From AV40 sp035473775 (lineage in GTDB: Bacteria; Verrucomicrobiota; Verrucomicrobiia; Chthoniobacterales; UBA10450): a stretch of DNA of 64,000 bases. The stretch lies in NCBI GenBank assembly GCA_035473775.1, contig DATINV010000099.1, positions 1 through 64,000 on the forward strand, given 5' to 3'. Of this stretch, positions 42,752 through 50,870 are shown in pieces; position 1 is the stretch's first letter; every line of letters starts with the position of its first letter. Below the pieces are notes generated by a model. That model saw nothing but the letters and a program-made list of their open reading frames with translations. It had not been told where the DNA came from and ran no database searches. The position numbers were made by a program, and so were the translations under genes.

Positions 42752-43978
42752 TCAGGTCGAGCTCGCAGTCGAAGGTGATTGACGCCGAATTGCGGCAATC
42801 AAAAATGTGCATGCGCTTACGACAAAGAAGGCGACCGCTAAATCGCGCAAACACAAAATCGGAAAAGGCAAAATTGGGTGCGCGCCAAAATCCCAGTTCC
42901 CCAGCAGCAACGCGCTTCCGGAAAAAAACGAATGCAAGGCATAGAGATATGCGCTGGTGAGCGAGATGGCGGGAATCGAAAAACGCCACCGAAGGAAGAA
43001 CCAGAACGGAAGGGACCAGGCAAAATATTGGAAAGCCCAGTTATCACTGAATCCAAGCAGGATCACGTAACCCATTGCGATCGTAGCGCAGACTTCCTCG
43101 GGAGCGCGACGCTCCCTTCGTAGCCACATTAGGACGAGCATCGCCGCAATCGCGATATCCCAGCTCTGCTCGAGAACAAACAACGTTACGTGCAGCAGTT
43201 TCTCGGGCCAAACTTGGATAGGTGCAAAGGTTGAGAAAAGCAGAACACTCGGTCCCCATAATGGAACGCCGGTCGCCGTCTGCAAAACCAGACCGCGATA
43301 TCCAAAGACGTTCTTCAGCACAATTTGATAATCCTGAATCAGTGCTGGGAGATAGGTTGATAGCGCGGTCGCCGCTGCGGCTAAGGTGAAAATTCCTCGA
43401 CTGCGCCAAGTTCGGAACCAGATCATGAACGCGGGAAAGGCAAGTATCGTTGGCACCTTTATCCAAAGGCCCGCTCCGAAAGCCACTCCGCTCCAAGGTG
43501 TTCTCATTCGCGTGGCCACCCACATTGAAAGTAGAAGAACGAAAGCGATGGCCGTATCGGTGTTGCCATGATACGCGGAGATGATGATTGCAGCCGGGCT
43601 AAGCCAGTAAATTGCTGTCGCCAAGGACCGCGAGCGACCTGCCGGTAACAGTCGAAATAGCAACAGAGCATTTCCGACATCGAACAGGACGAACAGTCCC
43701 CTAAATGGAATTCGAAATGGGACGCGGACTGCGGTCGAAATCTGCAACATCAGCGACGCCGCTTCGCTGATGAATGGCGGATGATTCTCGAACGAATTGG
43801 CGTGGTAATATCCGATCAGGCCGCGATCATGGACTTGCTGCGCGTGATCCTCCCAATCGTCCATGTCTCCGGTGCCGTTCGTGAATCCGACGCAGTAGAT
43901 TCGAAGCGCGGCGCCAATCACCATCGCGGTCCAAAAGGCAATTCTCCGCCCGTCTGGCCCGAAATCTTTTCCAATCAT
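42752..43978 (-). CDS. GT-C-type membrane glycosyltransferase
   Basis: 408-residue multipass protein with about nine hydrophobic segments. The first loop NGTGDMDDWEDHAQQVHDRG carries a DDWED acidic cluster, followed by NSFENHPPFISEA, which is the PIG-M/DPM-dependent mannosyltransferase pattern; later YHGNTDTAIAFVLLLS and GAGLWIKVPTILAFPA are also typical of this group. ATG at 43978, three bases after the stop of the upstream GT39 gene; its own stop is one base from the start of the next gene. Sugar and acceptor unknown. Confidence 0.82.
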   Translation of the reverse strand: MIGKDFGPDGRRIAFWTAMVIGAALRIYCVGFTNGTGDMDDWEDHAQQVHDRGLIGYYHANSFENHPPFISEAASLMLQISTAVRVPFRIPFRGLFVLFDVGNALLLFRLLPAGRSRSLATAIYWLSPAAIIISAYHGNTDTAIAFVLLLSMWVATRMRTPWSGVAFGAGLWIKVPTILAFPAFMIWFRTWRSRGIFTLAAAATALSTYLPALIQDYQIVLKNVFGYRGLVLQTATGVPLWGPSVLLFSTFAPIQVWPEKLLHVTLFVLEQSWDIAIAAMLVLMWLRRERRAPEEVCATIAMGYVILLGFSDNWAFQYFAWSLPFWFFLRWRFSIPAISLTSAYLYALHSFFSGSALLLGNWDFGAHPILPFPILCLRDLAVAFFVVSACTFLIAAIRRQSPSTASST

Positions 43979-43981
43979 GAA

Positions 43982-45592
43982 CTACGTCTTTCGGCGGTAA
44001 ATCACGATGTGATCTGGCGCGGGCGTTATTCCGGTTGGCGGGCTGGTAAAATAATAATCCGTCCCGCTATCAAAAATGTTAATCAGGCCGATTTCTTCGT
44101 AATCGGCCGTACAATACCTGTCGGCCCATCGAAGAATTGTCAGATCGGAATCCCGGCCGGCTAACCAGGATTTGTTCACCACAATTAAAACAAGAAATCG
44201 AGGCCGGTTGGTTTCAATTTCGCGGATCATTTCCTCTTGCATCTGGTGAGCGTAAGGCTGCGGTTCCATTAGGGCGTAGGTGTAAATGTAGCCGGTAGCA
44301 GACAGCCGCTTTGAATAGAAATATATTTGCGGCTCGGAACCCAAAACCGCAATTTTGTCATCAGGATTTGACTGTTCCCGGATGTAATCGCCGATCTTGA
44401 TCGACTCCGGAAAAGGATTTGTGCCGTTGATCAGAACATTGGCTTGAGCAAGTGGAAGTTCGAAAAAGAAATCTCGCTCCGACCATAGGGGATAAGCAAA
44501 ACAGACTGCCACCACGGACAAAACAGCAAACCTGGCATTAGGAGCTTTCGTTCCGAGTTTATTGAACGCCGCGACAATCGCTGCGCCGCTCATTAATGAC
44601 AGAGCGGGAAGAAAGAGAATAAAATAATGGGGACGAAAATAGAGTCCCGGGCACACGGCTAGCACCGCGAATATCGTGAACACAGTCAGAAAAACTGCGG
44701 ATCGCCGAAGCGTGCGATCGACAGCTAGCGCGATTAATCCGACTAAACCAAGTATCCATATCGGCCACGCGGTTCCGATCACTCCAAAGAAATGTCCGGC
44801 AAAAATCTGCAAACCTTCACCAAGCGAGACCTGGCTCCCATATTGCGTCGCGTATTTGAAAGTCCAAAACCAGAATTTCTCGAACACGCCGGCATTCCAT
44901 AAGAGAAACCCGGTAACCACGCCTGGGATCGCCGCACCGATGATGAACAGCAAACTGCGCAAAAGAATCTTCGTTAGGCCAATTCGCGCGCGCCAATCAT
45001 GAATGGCTAAGTAGAGTAGGCCGAAGAGAACGAAGAACATTCCCGGCTGTTTCATCAAAAATGCGAGCCCGAAAAGAAAACCGCTCGCAAAAATGAGCCG
45101 GAACGATTGTCGGTCCAAAGATCGCAGCAACACCAAGCTCCCCGCGAGGGCAAAAAGAACGACAAAGTGCGTCGCGTGGCCCGCCGTTCCGAGCACATGC
45201 GGCATCAAGGAAAGCACCGCATAGCATGCTGAGGCCACTATTCCGCCAAACTTGCCTAGAAGGTTTCGACCGACGAAATAGACGAGTCCAACGGTAATGA
45301 GATTGGTCAGGGCCAATCCGATGTGAATCGCCGTAGCCGACTGGCCTAAAATGGACATGATCAAAGCATAGGCGGCAGTGGTGCCAGGAAGCTTCATGCT
45401 GTAGGCGAGTTTGTAAGGCGCTATCCCCAGCATCAGCAGCTGGCCGCCGTAGGCGTACTCCCCTTCATCACGTTCCAAAGGCAACCCGGACAGCCGAATC
45501 CTGGCCAGAAAGACGGCCACGACGGTGACGCTGAAAAGCAGCCACGCAGTCACACGCAGAGCAGGCTGATAAGAGGCGGAGTTCGGTTTCAC
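43982..45592 (-). CDS. GT39-family membrane glycosyltransferase (PMT_2-like)
   Basis: 536 residues with about eleven membrane helices and a soluble C-terminal part from about residue 395. The signature first loop is LPLERDEGEYAYGGQLLM, with the Asp-Glu pair of dolichol-phosphate-mannose-protein-mannosyltransferase-like (PMT_2) enzymes, followed by PYKLAYSMKLPGTTAAYA. The C-terminal region EPQIYFYSKRLSATGYIYTY recurs in many bacterial relatives. GTG start at 45592. First gene of the three-gene minus-strand unit 45592 to 41059. Confidence 0.87.
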   Translation of the reverse strand: MKPNSASYQPALRVTAWLLFSVTVVAVFLARIRLSGLPLERDEGEYAYGGQLLMLGIAPYKLAYSMKLPGTTAAYALIMSILGQSATAIHIGLALTNLITVGLVYFVGRNLLGKFGGIVASACYAVLSLMPHVLGTAGHATHFVVLFALAGSLVLLRSLDRQSFRLIFASGFLFGLAFLMKQPGMFFVLFGLLYLAIHDWRARIGLTKILLRSLLFIIGAAIPGVVTGFLLWNAGVFEKFWFWTFKYATQYGSQVSLGEGLQIFAGHFFGVIGTAWPIWILGLVGLIALAVDRTLRRSAVFLTVFTIFAVLAVCPGLYFRPHYFILFLPALSLMSGAAIVAAFNKLGTKAPNARFAVLSVVAVCFAYPLWSERDFFFELPLAQANVLINGTNPFPESIKIGDYIREQSNPDDKIAVLGSEPQIYFYSKRLSATGYIYTYALMEPQPYAHQMQEEMIREIETNRPRFLVLIVVNKSWLAGRDSDLTILRWADRYCTADYEEIGLINIFDSGTDYYFTSPPTGITPAPDHIVIYRRKT

Positions 45593-45672
45593 GGCAAGGT
45601 AATCGCAATCCGAGTCTGCCTAATTCCGGGGCGTTGCCAATGGCAGTTCATAGCCGGGGGGTGGCATAAGCC

Positions 45673-46320
45673 ATGCTTCTAGAAATTATAATTATTATGG
45701 TTACAATAAGCATCCGCCCTTATACGTTGCGCAAAGCCGGTGTCGTCGGTCTGGTCGTCTTCTGCCTCTCCTGCCTCTCTACCTTCGCCCAATCTAACTA
45801 CATCACAGTTAAATCCACCCCCTACGACCGGCAAATGACCCGAATTCAACCGATTCTAGCCTCGTCTACCGGCCAAAGGGACCAGAACCTGTCGCTTGGC
45901 CTGGTAAATAACTGGATCGGGAATTTGCGCGCTATTCCATATGGATTCTCCATGGAGTGGAAGACTCCCGAAGAAGTCCGTTCGGGCGCATACGCGGACT
46001 GCAAAGGCAAAGCAGTGGCTCTTTACAAGACGATGCAATCCCAAGGCGCCGAGAATGTCCGCCTGGTGATTGGAAAACGCACTTGGACCAGCCGCAAGAC
46101 ACACGCCTGGCTCGAATGGGCAACGGCCAAAGGCACCTACATTCTTGATCCGACCATCAACTGGAGCGCCTGCCGGGCAGAGCGAACGGGCCGCAGTTCT
46201 TACATCCCGTTATATGCTTATGCTGGCGGACAAAAATTTCGGGCAGCGCCGGCCGGCGGTCTTCTGGCCAGCAATTCCAACGGGCTGTATGCGAGTCAAC
46301 GCGTAGCGAGCCGCTTCTAA
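45673..46320 (+). CDS. Secreted transglutaminase-like cysteine peptidase
   Basis: 215-residue exported protein with an N-terminal hydrophobic signal (about residues 21-40 ending TFAQ). The Cys-His-Asp triad of the bacterial transglutaminase-like cysteine proteinase group is visible: Cys110 in YADCKGKAVALY, His144 in KTHAWLEW and Asp159 in ILDPT. Predicted periplasmic peptidase or crosslinking enzyme; substrate unknown. The start is ambiguous: ATG 45673 would encode an unusual LLEIIII run because the DNA here is an AT-rich TATAAT-containing stretch, and ATG 45697 gives a cleaner signal peptide. Ends in a perfect hairpin terminator. Confidence 0.82.
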   Translation: MLLEIIIIMVTISIRPYTLRKAGVVGLVVFCLSCLSTFAQSNYITVKSTPYDRQMTRIQPILASSTGQRDQNLSLGLVNNWIGNLRAIPYGFSMEWKTPEEVRSGAYADCKGKAVALYKTMQSQGAENVRLVIGKRTWTSRKTHAWLEWATAKGTYILDPTINWSACRAERTGRSSYIPLYAYAGGQKFRAAPAGGLLASNSNGLYASQRVASRF

Positions 46321-46342
46321 TAGCAGGCCTTTCGGATGTCAT

Positions 46343-46378
46343 ACGGCCGGCCCTTGAGTGGGCCGGCCGTATTCTTTT
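46343..46378 (+). terminator. Rho-independent terminator after the transglutaminase-like gene
   Basis: Perfect 11-bp stem ACGGCCGGCCC / GGGCCGGCCGT around TTGAGT, then ATTCTTTT. Begins 23 bases after the stop codon. Confidence 0.88.
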
Positions 46379-46442
46379 GGACTGATTTTTGGGAGGGATC
46401 CGCTTTGGTGGGAAAAATCTCATTTGGGGGTCAAGATTTGTA

Positions 46443-46472
46443 TTGCCAAAAAGCGGGTGGGCGAGGTATTAT
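46443..46472 (+). promoter_or_regulatory. Probable sigma-70-type promoter of the discoidin-like gene
   Basis: TTGCCA (46443-46448), 18 bases, TATTAT (46467-46472), 14 bases before the ATG at 46486. It follows the upstream terminator, which supports an independent promoter here. The very short leader leaves little room for a ribosome binding site; the in-frame ATG at 46495 would give a slightly longer leader. Confidence 0.42.
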
Positions 46473-46485
46473 CCTTTTTGTAGCT

Positions 46486-47175
46486 ATGGAAATTATGAGA
46501 GCACATCTATCTCGCTTTTATCGGGTCGGGGCCATTGTTTGCGGCGTTGTTCTGGTTACTGGGCTGCAGTCGTTCGCCCAGCAATCGCACGCTTACGCGC
46601 GTAATTTTGCGCGCGTTAGTGCTGGCGCACGCATTGATGACAATCTCGCGCAGGTCGCGTTGATCTCGGATCACCCGACTATTGGTTACACTCTTCCAGA
46701 GGGGACAAGCGAGCTCGTCCTCTCCCTGGCCAAGATCCAGAACTTCGATGTGATCTCGTTCGCGAATCGCGACAGTGTCGGCACGGTTTGGATTTCCACT
46801 TCGAATTCGAGATTGGCCACCGCCAGTTCTCAATGGCATCGAGTGGCGCAACAAAATCTCACTCCAAACATTACCAAAATAAAACTCGGCCCAACCGAAG
46901 CCAAGTATGTGAAGTTCACATTTAAGGTAACCAAGGCAGGTCGGATTGCTGACCTCGGTGTTTTCTCAACCGCAATTCCGAATTTGATGGTGGCCAACAC
47001 GGCGTTGGCCGGTGGCTCGGAGGGAGCGGCCGACGGTAAAGACGCCAAAGATTACGCCGCGGGTAAAGATGCGAAGGAAGCAAAGGAAGTTGCTGAAGGC
47101 CCTCCGGCGGAAGGACCGCCTCCAACTTTGCCTGATCCGCCGCCGTTCGTATTCGTCCCTGAAGTCAGTCCCTAG
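46486..47175 (+). CDS. Secreted discoidin-like (F5/8 type C-like) protein with low-complexity tail
   Basis: 229-residue exported protein. After a signal peptide (ending SFAQ near residue 31), residues about 45-170 resemble a galactose-binding beta sandwich: IGYTLPEGTSELVLSLAKIQ, VGTVWISTSNS, AKYVKFTFKVTKAGRIADLGVF, the usual end of discoidin-like domains. The rest is a short Gly/Ala/Lys/Asp-rich segment (GKDAKDYAAGKDAKEAKE) and a Pro-rich tail ending FVFVPEVSP. No catalytic residues are seen; a binding or matrix role is possible. The longer frame from 46336 runs through the upstream terminator and is rejected. Confidence 0.75.
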   Translation: MEIMRAHLSRFYRVGAIVCGVVLVTGLQSFAQQSHAYARNFARVSAGARIDDNLAQVALISDHPTIGYTLPEGTSELVLSLAKIQNFDVISFANRDSVGTVWISTSNSRLATASSQWHRVAQQNLTPNITKIKLGPTEAKYVKFTFKVTKAGRIADLGVFSTAIPNLMVANTALAGGSEGAADGKDAKDYAAGKDAKEAKEVAEGPPAEGPPPTLPDPPPFVFVPEVSP

Positions 47176-47198
47176 ATCGAACAACCTTTCAAAACACG

Positions 47199-47232
47199 AA
47201 ACCCATTCATCTGATCGGTGGATGGGTTTTTT
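47199..47232 (+). terminator. Rho-independent terminator after the discoidin-like gene
   Basis: Stem AAACCCAT / ATGGGTTT around a 15-base loop, continuing into a T run (TTTTTT). Lies 23 bases after the stop at 47175. Confidence 0.75.
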
Positions 47233-47246
47233 GTGTACGCGTCTAA

Positions 47247-48521
47247 TTAAAGTTCGTCGCGCAGGATTTTGAAAATGTCGGTGTTGTCGATTGTGCCGTG
47301 TAAGGCTTCCGCTCCCCGTCCGGATCCGAACGCGACAACATCTTCAACGGTCGGCAGCGCGGAGGGCGCATAAAATGCCGCCGGCTGTGATTGCTCTTTT
47401 TGAGTTCCAGCACCAACCGACGCTTCGCGCTCATTTTCCGGTAATTTTGCGGCGCCGTATGATTGCGTTCCTTTCGGGCCGGTCGCCCAAGTCAGCCACG
47501 GTTGTCCGGCCGAATTTAATCCAAGCAGGGCAATTCCGCTGTCTTTGCGAAATGGAAATCCATTCGCGTGTAATCCGCCAATCGCAACGTCGCCGCATAC
47601 GATGATGGTCGATCTCCCGCCGGCGTAGCGATGCGCAGTGGCGACAGCGCGATCAAATTCCGCCGTCTGCTTTAGCGCGTTTTCGGCATCATCCGCTTCG
47701 GCTGCTTCGCGCATCCGCGCGGCGTCGACCACGAGCACATAACCGCGCTGGTTGTATTGTAAAAGTTCGATCGCGCGCCGCACCGCATCGGATAGACTTG
47801 GCTCATCGTTCCAGTTTTGGTTTGGGTCGCGAGCGCTCTCATTGTCGCCAAATGCTCCAAACAATTTTGGGCGTCGCCAGGCAGGGATCGCTTCCAGATC
47901 GGCATGACTCCGAACGACATCAAAACCGTTGCCCCGAAGTTCGAGCAGAAGATCGCGGTGATCTTGGCGATGGCCATGTTTTGTCTCGGGTAGAAATTCC
48001 GCCGCGCTCGACCCGAGGCCGATGTCGATCTTGCCACCTTCCACGAATTGCTGCGCGATCTGTTCAGTGTCGCCGGCGTTATTTGAATGCGTATAAAACG
48101 CGGCGCAGGTTGGGTTCGTTAAATTCTTGTCGCTAATTAGGCCGATCGCTCGTCCTCGTTCACGGGCCAGTTCGACGATTGTCGGCAGCGCTTTGCCATT
48201 CGCGTCAATTGAAAGGGAACGATTGTTCACTTTAACGCCGGTCGCGAGCGCGGTCGCAGCCGCCGCCTGATCGGGGACGGCAAAATCTCGCGCGTAATTT
48301 TTGACCGAGGCGACCTGCGGCATGGAATCGACGGAGAGCCGATTGTCGGCTCCGCCAAGATAACCTCGCGTGAGCGCGATGCGCTCGGGAGCGAGGCCTT
48401 CACCGATAATAAGAATTATTCCAAAGGACCTTTGGACGACCCAATGCTGAAAGTAGAGCACGCCGAGGCCGGCGAACGCGATCAGGCACAAAAGGGCGAG
48501 TAGTTGGTTACGCCACTTCAC
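47247..48521 (-). CDS. Alkaline-phosphatase-fold protein lacking the catalytic residues
   Basis: 424 residues, membrane-anchored by an N-terminal helix (about 7-24). The fold is recognisable from GEGLAPERIALTRGYLGG, DQAAAATALATGVKVNN, AAFYTHSNNAGDTEQIAQQF and the C-terminal GTIDNTDIFKILRDEL. Compared with E. coli PhoA the active site is missing: nucleophile Ser102 is Gln85, metal ligand Asp51 is Glu41, Asp327 and His331 in the ExGRIDHAxH motif are replaced (VDAARMREAAEADD), the ADH motif reads GDV, and His412 is replaced in LPTVEDV. It should not hydrolyse phosphate esters; a binding or scaffold role is inferred. ATG at 48521, divergent from gpmI. Confidence 0.8.
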   Translation of the reverse strand: MKWRNQLLALLCLIAFAGLGVLYFQHWVVQRSFGIILIIGEGLAPERIALTRGYLGGADNRLSVDSMPQVASVKNYARDFAVPDQAAAATALATGVKVNNRSLSIDANGKALPTIVELARERGRAIGLISDKNLTNPTCAAFYTHSNNAGDTEQIAQQFVEGGKIDIGLGSSAAEFLPETKHGHRQDHRDLLLELRGNGFDVVRSHADLEAIPAWRRPKLFGAFGDNESARDPNQNWNDEPSLSDAVRRAIELLQYNQRGYVLVVDAARMREAAEADDAENALKQTAEFDRAVATAHRYAGGRSTIIVCGDVAIGGLHANGFPFRKDSGIALLGLNSAGQPWLTWATGPKGTQSYGAAKLPENEREASVGAGTQKEQSQPAAFYAPSALPTVEDVVAFGSGRGAEALHGTIDNTDIFKILRDEL

Positions 48522-48612
48522 GAGCGCGATGTAGAAGGGGCTCTGCTGATTGTCAAACTTGCTGATACAGGAAAGCCCTTGTCCGGGTTCCTAATCGTCG
48601 GCAGAGTGCGCC

Positions 48613-50148
48613 ATGGCAGGCCCGGTCATGCTGATTATTCGCGACGGCTGGGGCATTAACCCGGATGGAAAGGCCAAGGCCAAGGAAAACGGGGATGCCA
48701 CCCTTCTCGCCCGAACGCCTTTTCACGATCAGCTCTATCACGATTATCCCGGTAGCAAACTGAGCGCGAGCGGGCCAGATGTCGGTTTGCCGGAAGGTCA
48801 AATGGGCAATTCAGAAGTCGGCCATCTCAACCTCGGTGCCGGCCGAATTGTTTACCAAGACCTGACTCGGATAAACAAAGCGATTGCCGCTGGCGAATTG
48901 AAAACGAATCGCGTCGCGCAGGAAACGTTTGCGGCGGCGCGAGGACACCGGCTGCACTTGTTAGGCCTGGTTTCCGACGGCGGTGTCCACAGTCATTACG
49001 ATCACATGATTGCGCTCGCGCACCAAGCGAAAGCTGCCGGGGTTGAGGAAATTTTTCTCCACGCGTTCACGGACGGGCGTGATTCGTCGCCAACCGGTGG
49101 CCGGGAATACTTAAAAATCTGCGAGGAAAAACTCCGCCCGAGTGGCGCCCAGATCGTGACGGTTGTCGGTCGCTACTTTGCCATGGATCGTGATCGCCGC
49201 TGGGACCGGACAAAAAAAGCGTGGGACGCAATTGTTCTCGGACGCGGTGAGGTTTGTAAAGACACGCCGGCCCAAGCGCTGGATCGGCATTACAAAGCCG
49301 GCAAAACAGACGAGTTCATGCCGCCACTCATTTTCGCGTATCCGAATGAGCAGCGTGTTCGCGATCGTGACGTGATTTTATTTTTTAACTTTCGCGCCGA
49401 TCGCGCCCGCCAGCTGTCTCAGGCGTTTTTGTTCAAGGATTTCGATGGCTTCGACCGTGAAGTCTGGCCCCAAACAAGATTCACTTCGCTGACCCAGTAT
49501 GATGTTCGCTATCCGTCTGCGTTCATTTTTCCGCCGCAAGAACTCAAAAATATTCTGGGCGAACTCGTGAGCCAAGCTGGCAAGAAGCAGCTCCGCATTG
49601 CCGAGACCGAAAAATACGCGCACGTGACTTATTTCTTTAACGGCGGCGTCGAAAAGCCGTTTCCGGGCGAAGAGCGCGTGCTTATTCCCTCGCCCAAGGT
49701 TGCGACCTACGATCTGAAGCCCGAGATGAGCGCTTTTGAGGTAACCGACGAATTGCTGAAACGGATAGACAAGGTCGATCTGATAATACTGAACTTTGCT
49801 AATGCCGACATGGTCGGTCACACCGGTGTGGTCGAGGCCGGGATCAAAGCGGTCGAAGCAGTCGATCAGTGTTGCGCCAAAATCATTCCCCGGCTGCTCG
49901 AGCTCGGCGGAAAAGCCATTCTCACCGCCGATCACGGCAACTGCGAGCTGATGCGAAATCCGGACGGCTCACCAAATACCGCGCATACCACAAACCTTGT
50001 TCAGTTCGTTTACGTGGCGAAGGATGCAAGGCAGTTCCGCTGTGAGGATGGGATCCTAGCCGATGTTGCGCCGACACTGTTGTTTTTGCTCGGAATGAAA
50101 CAGCCGAAGGAAATGACCGGACGAAATCTGCTCATCCAACGTGATTAA
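48613..50148 (+). CDS. gpmI: 2,3-bisphosphoglycerate-independent phosphoglycerate mutase
   Basis: Glycolytic interconversion of 3- and 2-phosphoglycerate, Mn-dependent, cytoplasmic. 511 residues, the family's usual length. The N-terminus has IIRDGWG (metal ligand Asp11) and the phosphoserine nucleophile Ser67 in GQMGNSEVGHLNLGAG; the mutase domain includes FTDGRDSSP and VVGRYFAMDRDRRWDR; the C-terminal phosphatase domain has NADMVGHTG and LTADHGNCE. ATG at 48613. It converges with the nuclease-like gene two bases after its stop. Confidence 0.97.
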   Translation: MAGPVMLIIRDGWGINPDGKAKAKENGDATLLARTPFHDQLYHDYPGSKLSASGPDVGLPEGQMGNSEVGHLNLGAGRIVYQDLTRINKAIAAGELKTNRVAQETFAAARGHRLHLLGLVSDGGVHSHYDHMIALAHQAKAAGVEEIFLHAFTDGRDSSPTGGREYLKICEEKLRPSGAQIVTVVGRYFAMDRDRRWDRTKKAWDAIVLGRGEVCKDTPAQALDRHYKAGKTDEFMPPLIFAYPNEQRVRDRDVILFFNFRADRARQLSQAFLFKDFDGFDREVWPQTRFTSLTQYDVRYPSAFIFPPQELKNILGELVSQAGKKQLRIAETEKYAHVTYFFNGGVEKPFPGEERVLIPSPKVATYDLKPEMSAFEVTDELLKRIDKVDLIILNFANADMVGHTGVVEAGIKAVEAVDQCCAKIIPRLLELGGKAILTADHGNCELMRNPDGSPNTAHTTNLVQFVYVAKDARQFRCEDGILADVAPTLLFLLGMKQPKEMTGRNLLIQRD

Positions 50149-50150
50149 GA

Positions 50151-50870
50151 TCAAGAACCGCCGGCAGACACCTCTTCGAAACTAATATCTAGCGTTCGAT
50201 TCAACACCCGCGTTCCGGTCCGGGCGATCCGTTCCAGAAATCGCAGCTGGTTTTCGGGGTTCACTTCATGCCAAATCGGTTTGCGCGCCAGAACCAGATC
50301 GTCTTCCGCTTCAATCAATGCGCCCCATCCAATTGGGATTTCCGGTTCCCGGAACAACTCGTTAGGCAAAACAAGAAAAAACAGATTCGCGCAATGGTAA
50401 TGAATTAATGTTTCGAACTTGGTGCAATCAAAAAGCCGGTTCTGAAGCGCGCGAGTTTGACGGAGCATTTGTTTGTAGCCGCGATGATTGATCGCTTCGA
50501 AATTGTGGGAGTCGAACTCGGCAAAAAGCGAATCAGGGATGCGCAAAGCCGGATAATGCACCCGCAAGTTTCTTTCCAGGATCTCACGGCGTTGATGAAC
50601 TTTTTCCAAACGACGGATTGTTTCGGAGACGCAGCCATTGTCGCGATGAAGGTCAACTCGCGCTTGTTTGCATTCGAAAATTGCAGTCACGCCTGGGCTC
50701 CTAGAGTTCGCGCGATACGCCGCCAGGTCTGCTCGATAACGACATCGCGGCAGAGTGACTTCCAAAGCGCAAATGGAATAGGCCTGGCGCTGGGCCCATA
50801 TCAATGCCAGCCGCTTCAGCCGGTGGTGGGCCGCGGTTTCTCCGTTGCGACTTGTTACTCCTTGAGCCAC
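50151..50870 (-). CDS. PD-(D/E)XK-type nuclease-like protein (MmcB-like)
   Basis: 239-residue protein. The N-terminal half has the pattern of PD-(D/E)XK proteins: a helix HHRLKRLALIWA, strand ALEVTLP, RYRADLAAYR (candidate catalytic Asp) and AIFECKQARVDLHRD (ExK). This arrangement resembles MmcB-family DNA-repair proteins. The C-terminal half (about 130-239) is not recognised. A nuclease activity is inferred from the motif, not shown. GTG start at 50870, overlapping the end of hemB by 16 bases on the same strand, so it is probably translated from the hemB transcript. Confidence 0.7.
   Translation of the reverse strand: MAQGVTSRNGETAAHHRLKRLALIWAQRQAYSICALEVTLPRCRYRADLAAYRANSRSPGVTAIFECKQARVDLHRDNGCVSETIRRLEKVHQRREILERNLRVHYPALRIPDSLFAEFDSHNFEAINHRGYKQMLRQTRALQNRLFDCTKFETLIHYHCANLFFLVLPNELFREPEIPIGWGALIEAEDDLVLARKPIWHEVNPENQLRFLERIARTGTRVLNRTLDISFEEVSAGGS

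Noticed and set aside
46336..46486. Upstream extension of the discoidin-like gene
   Set aside because: The added codons run through a perfect terminator hairpin and precede the signal peptide; the ATG at 46486 fits better.
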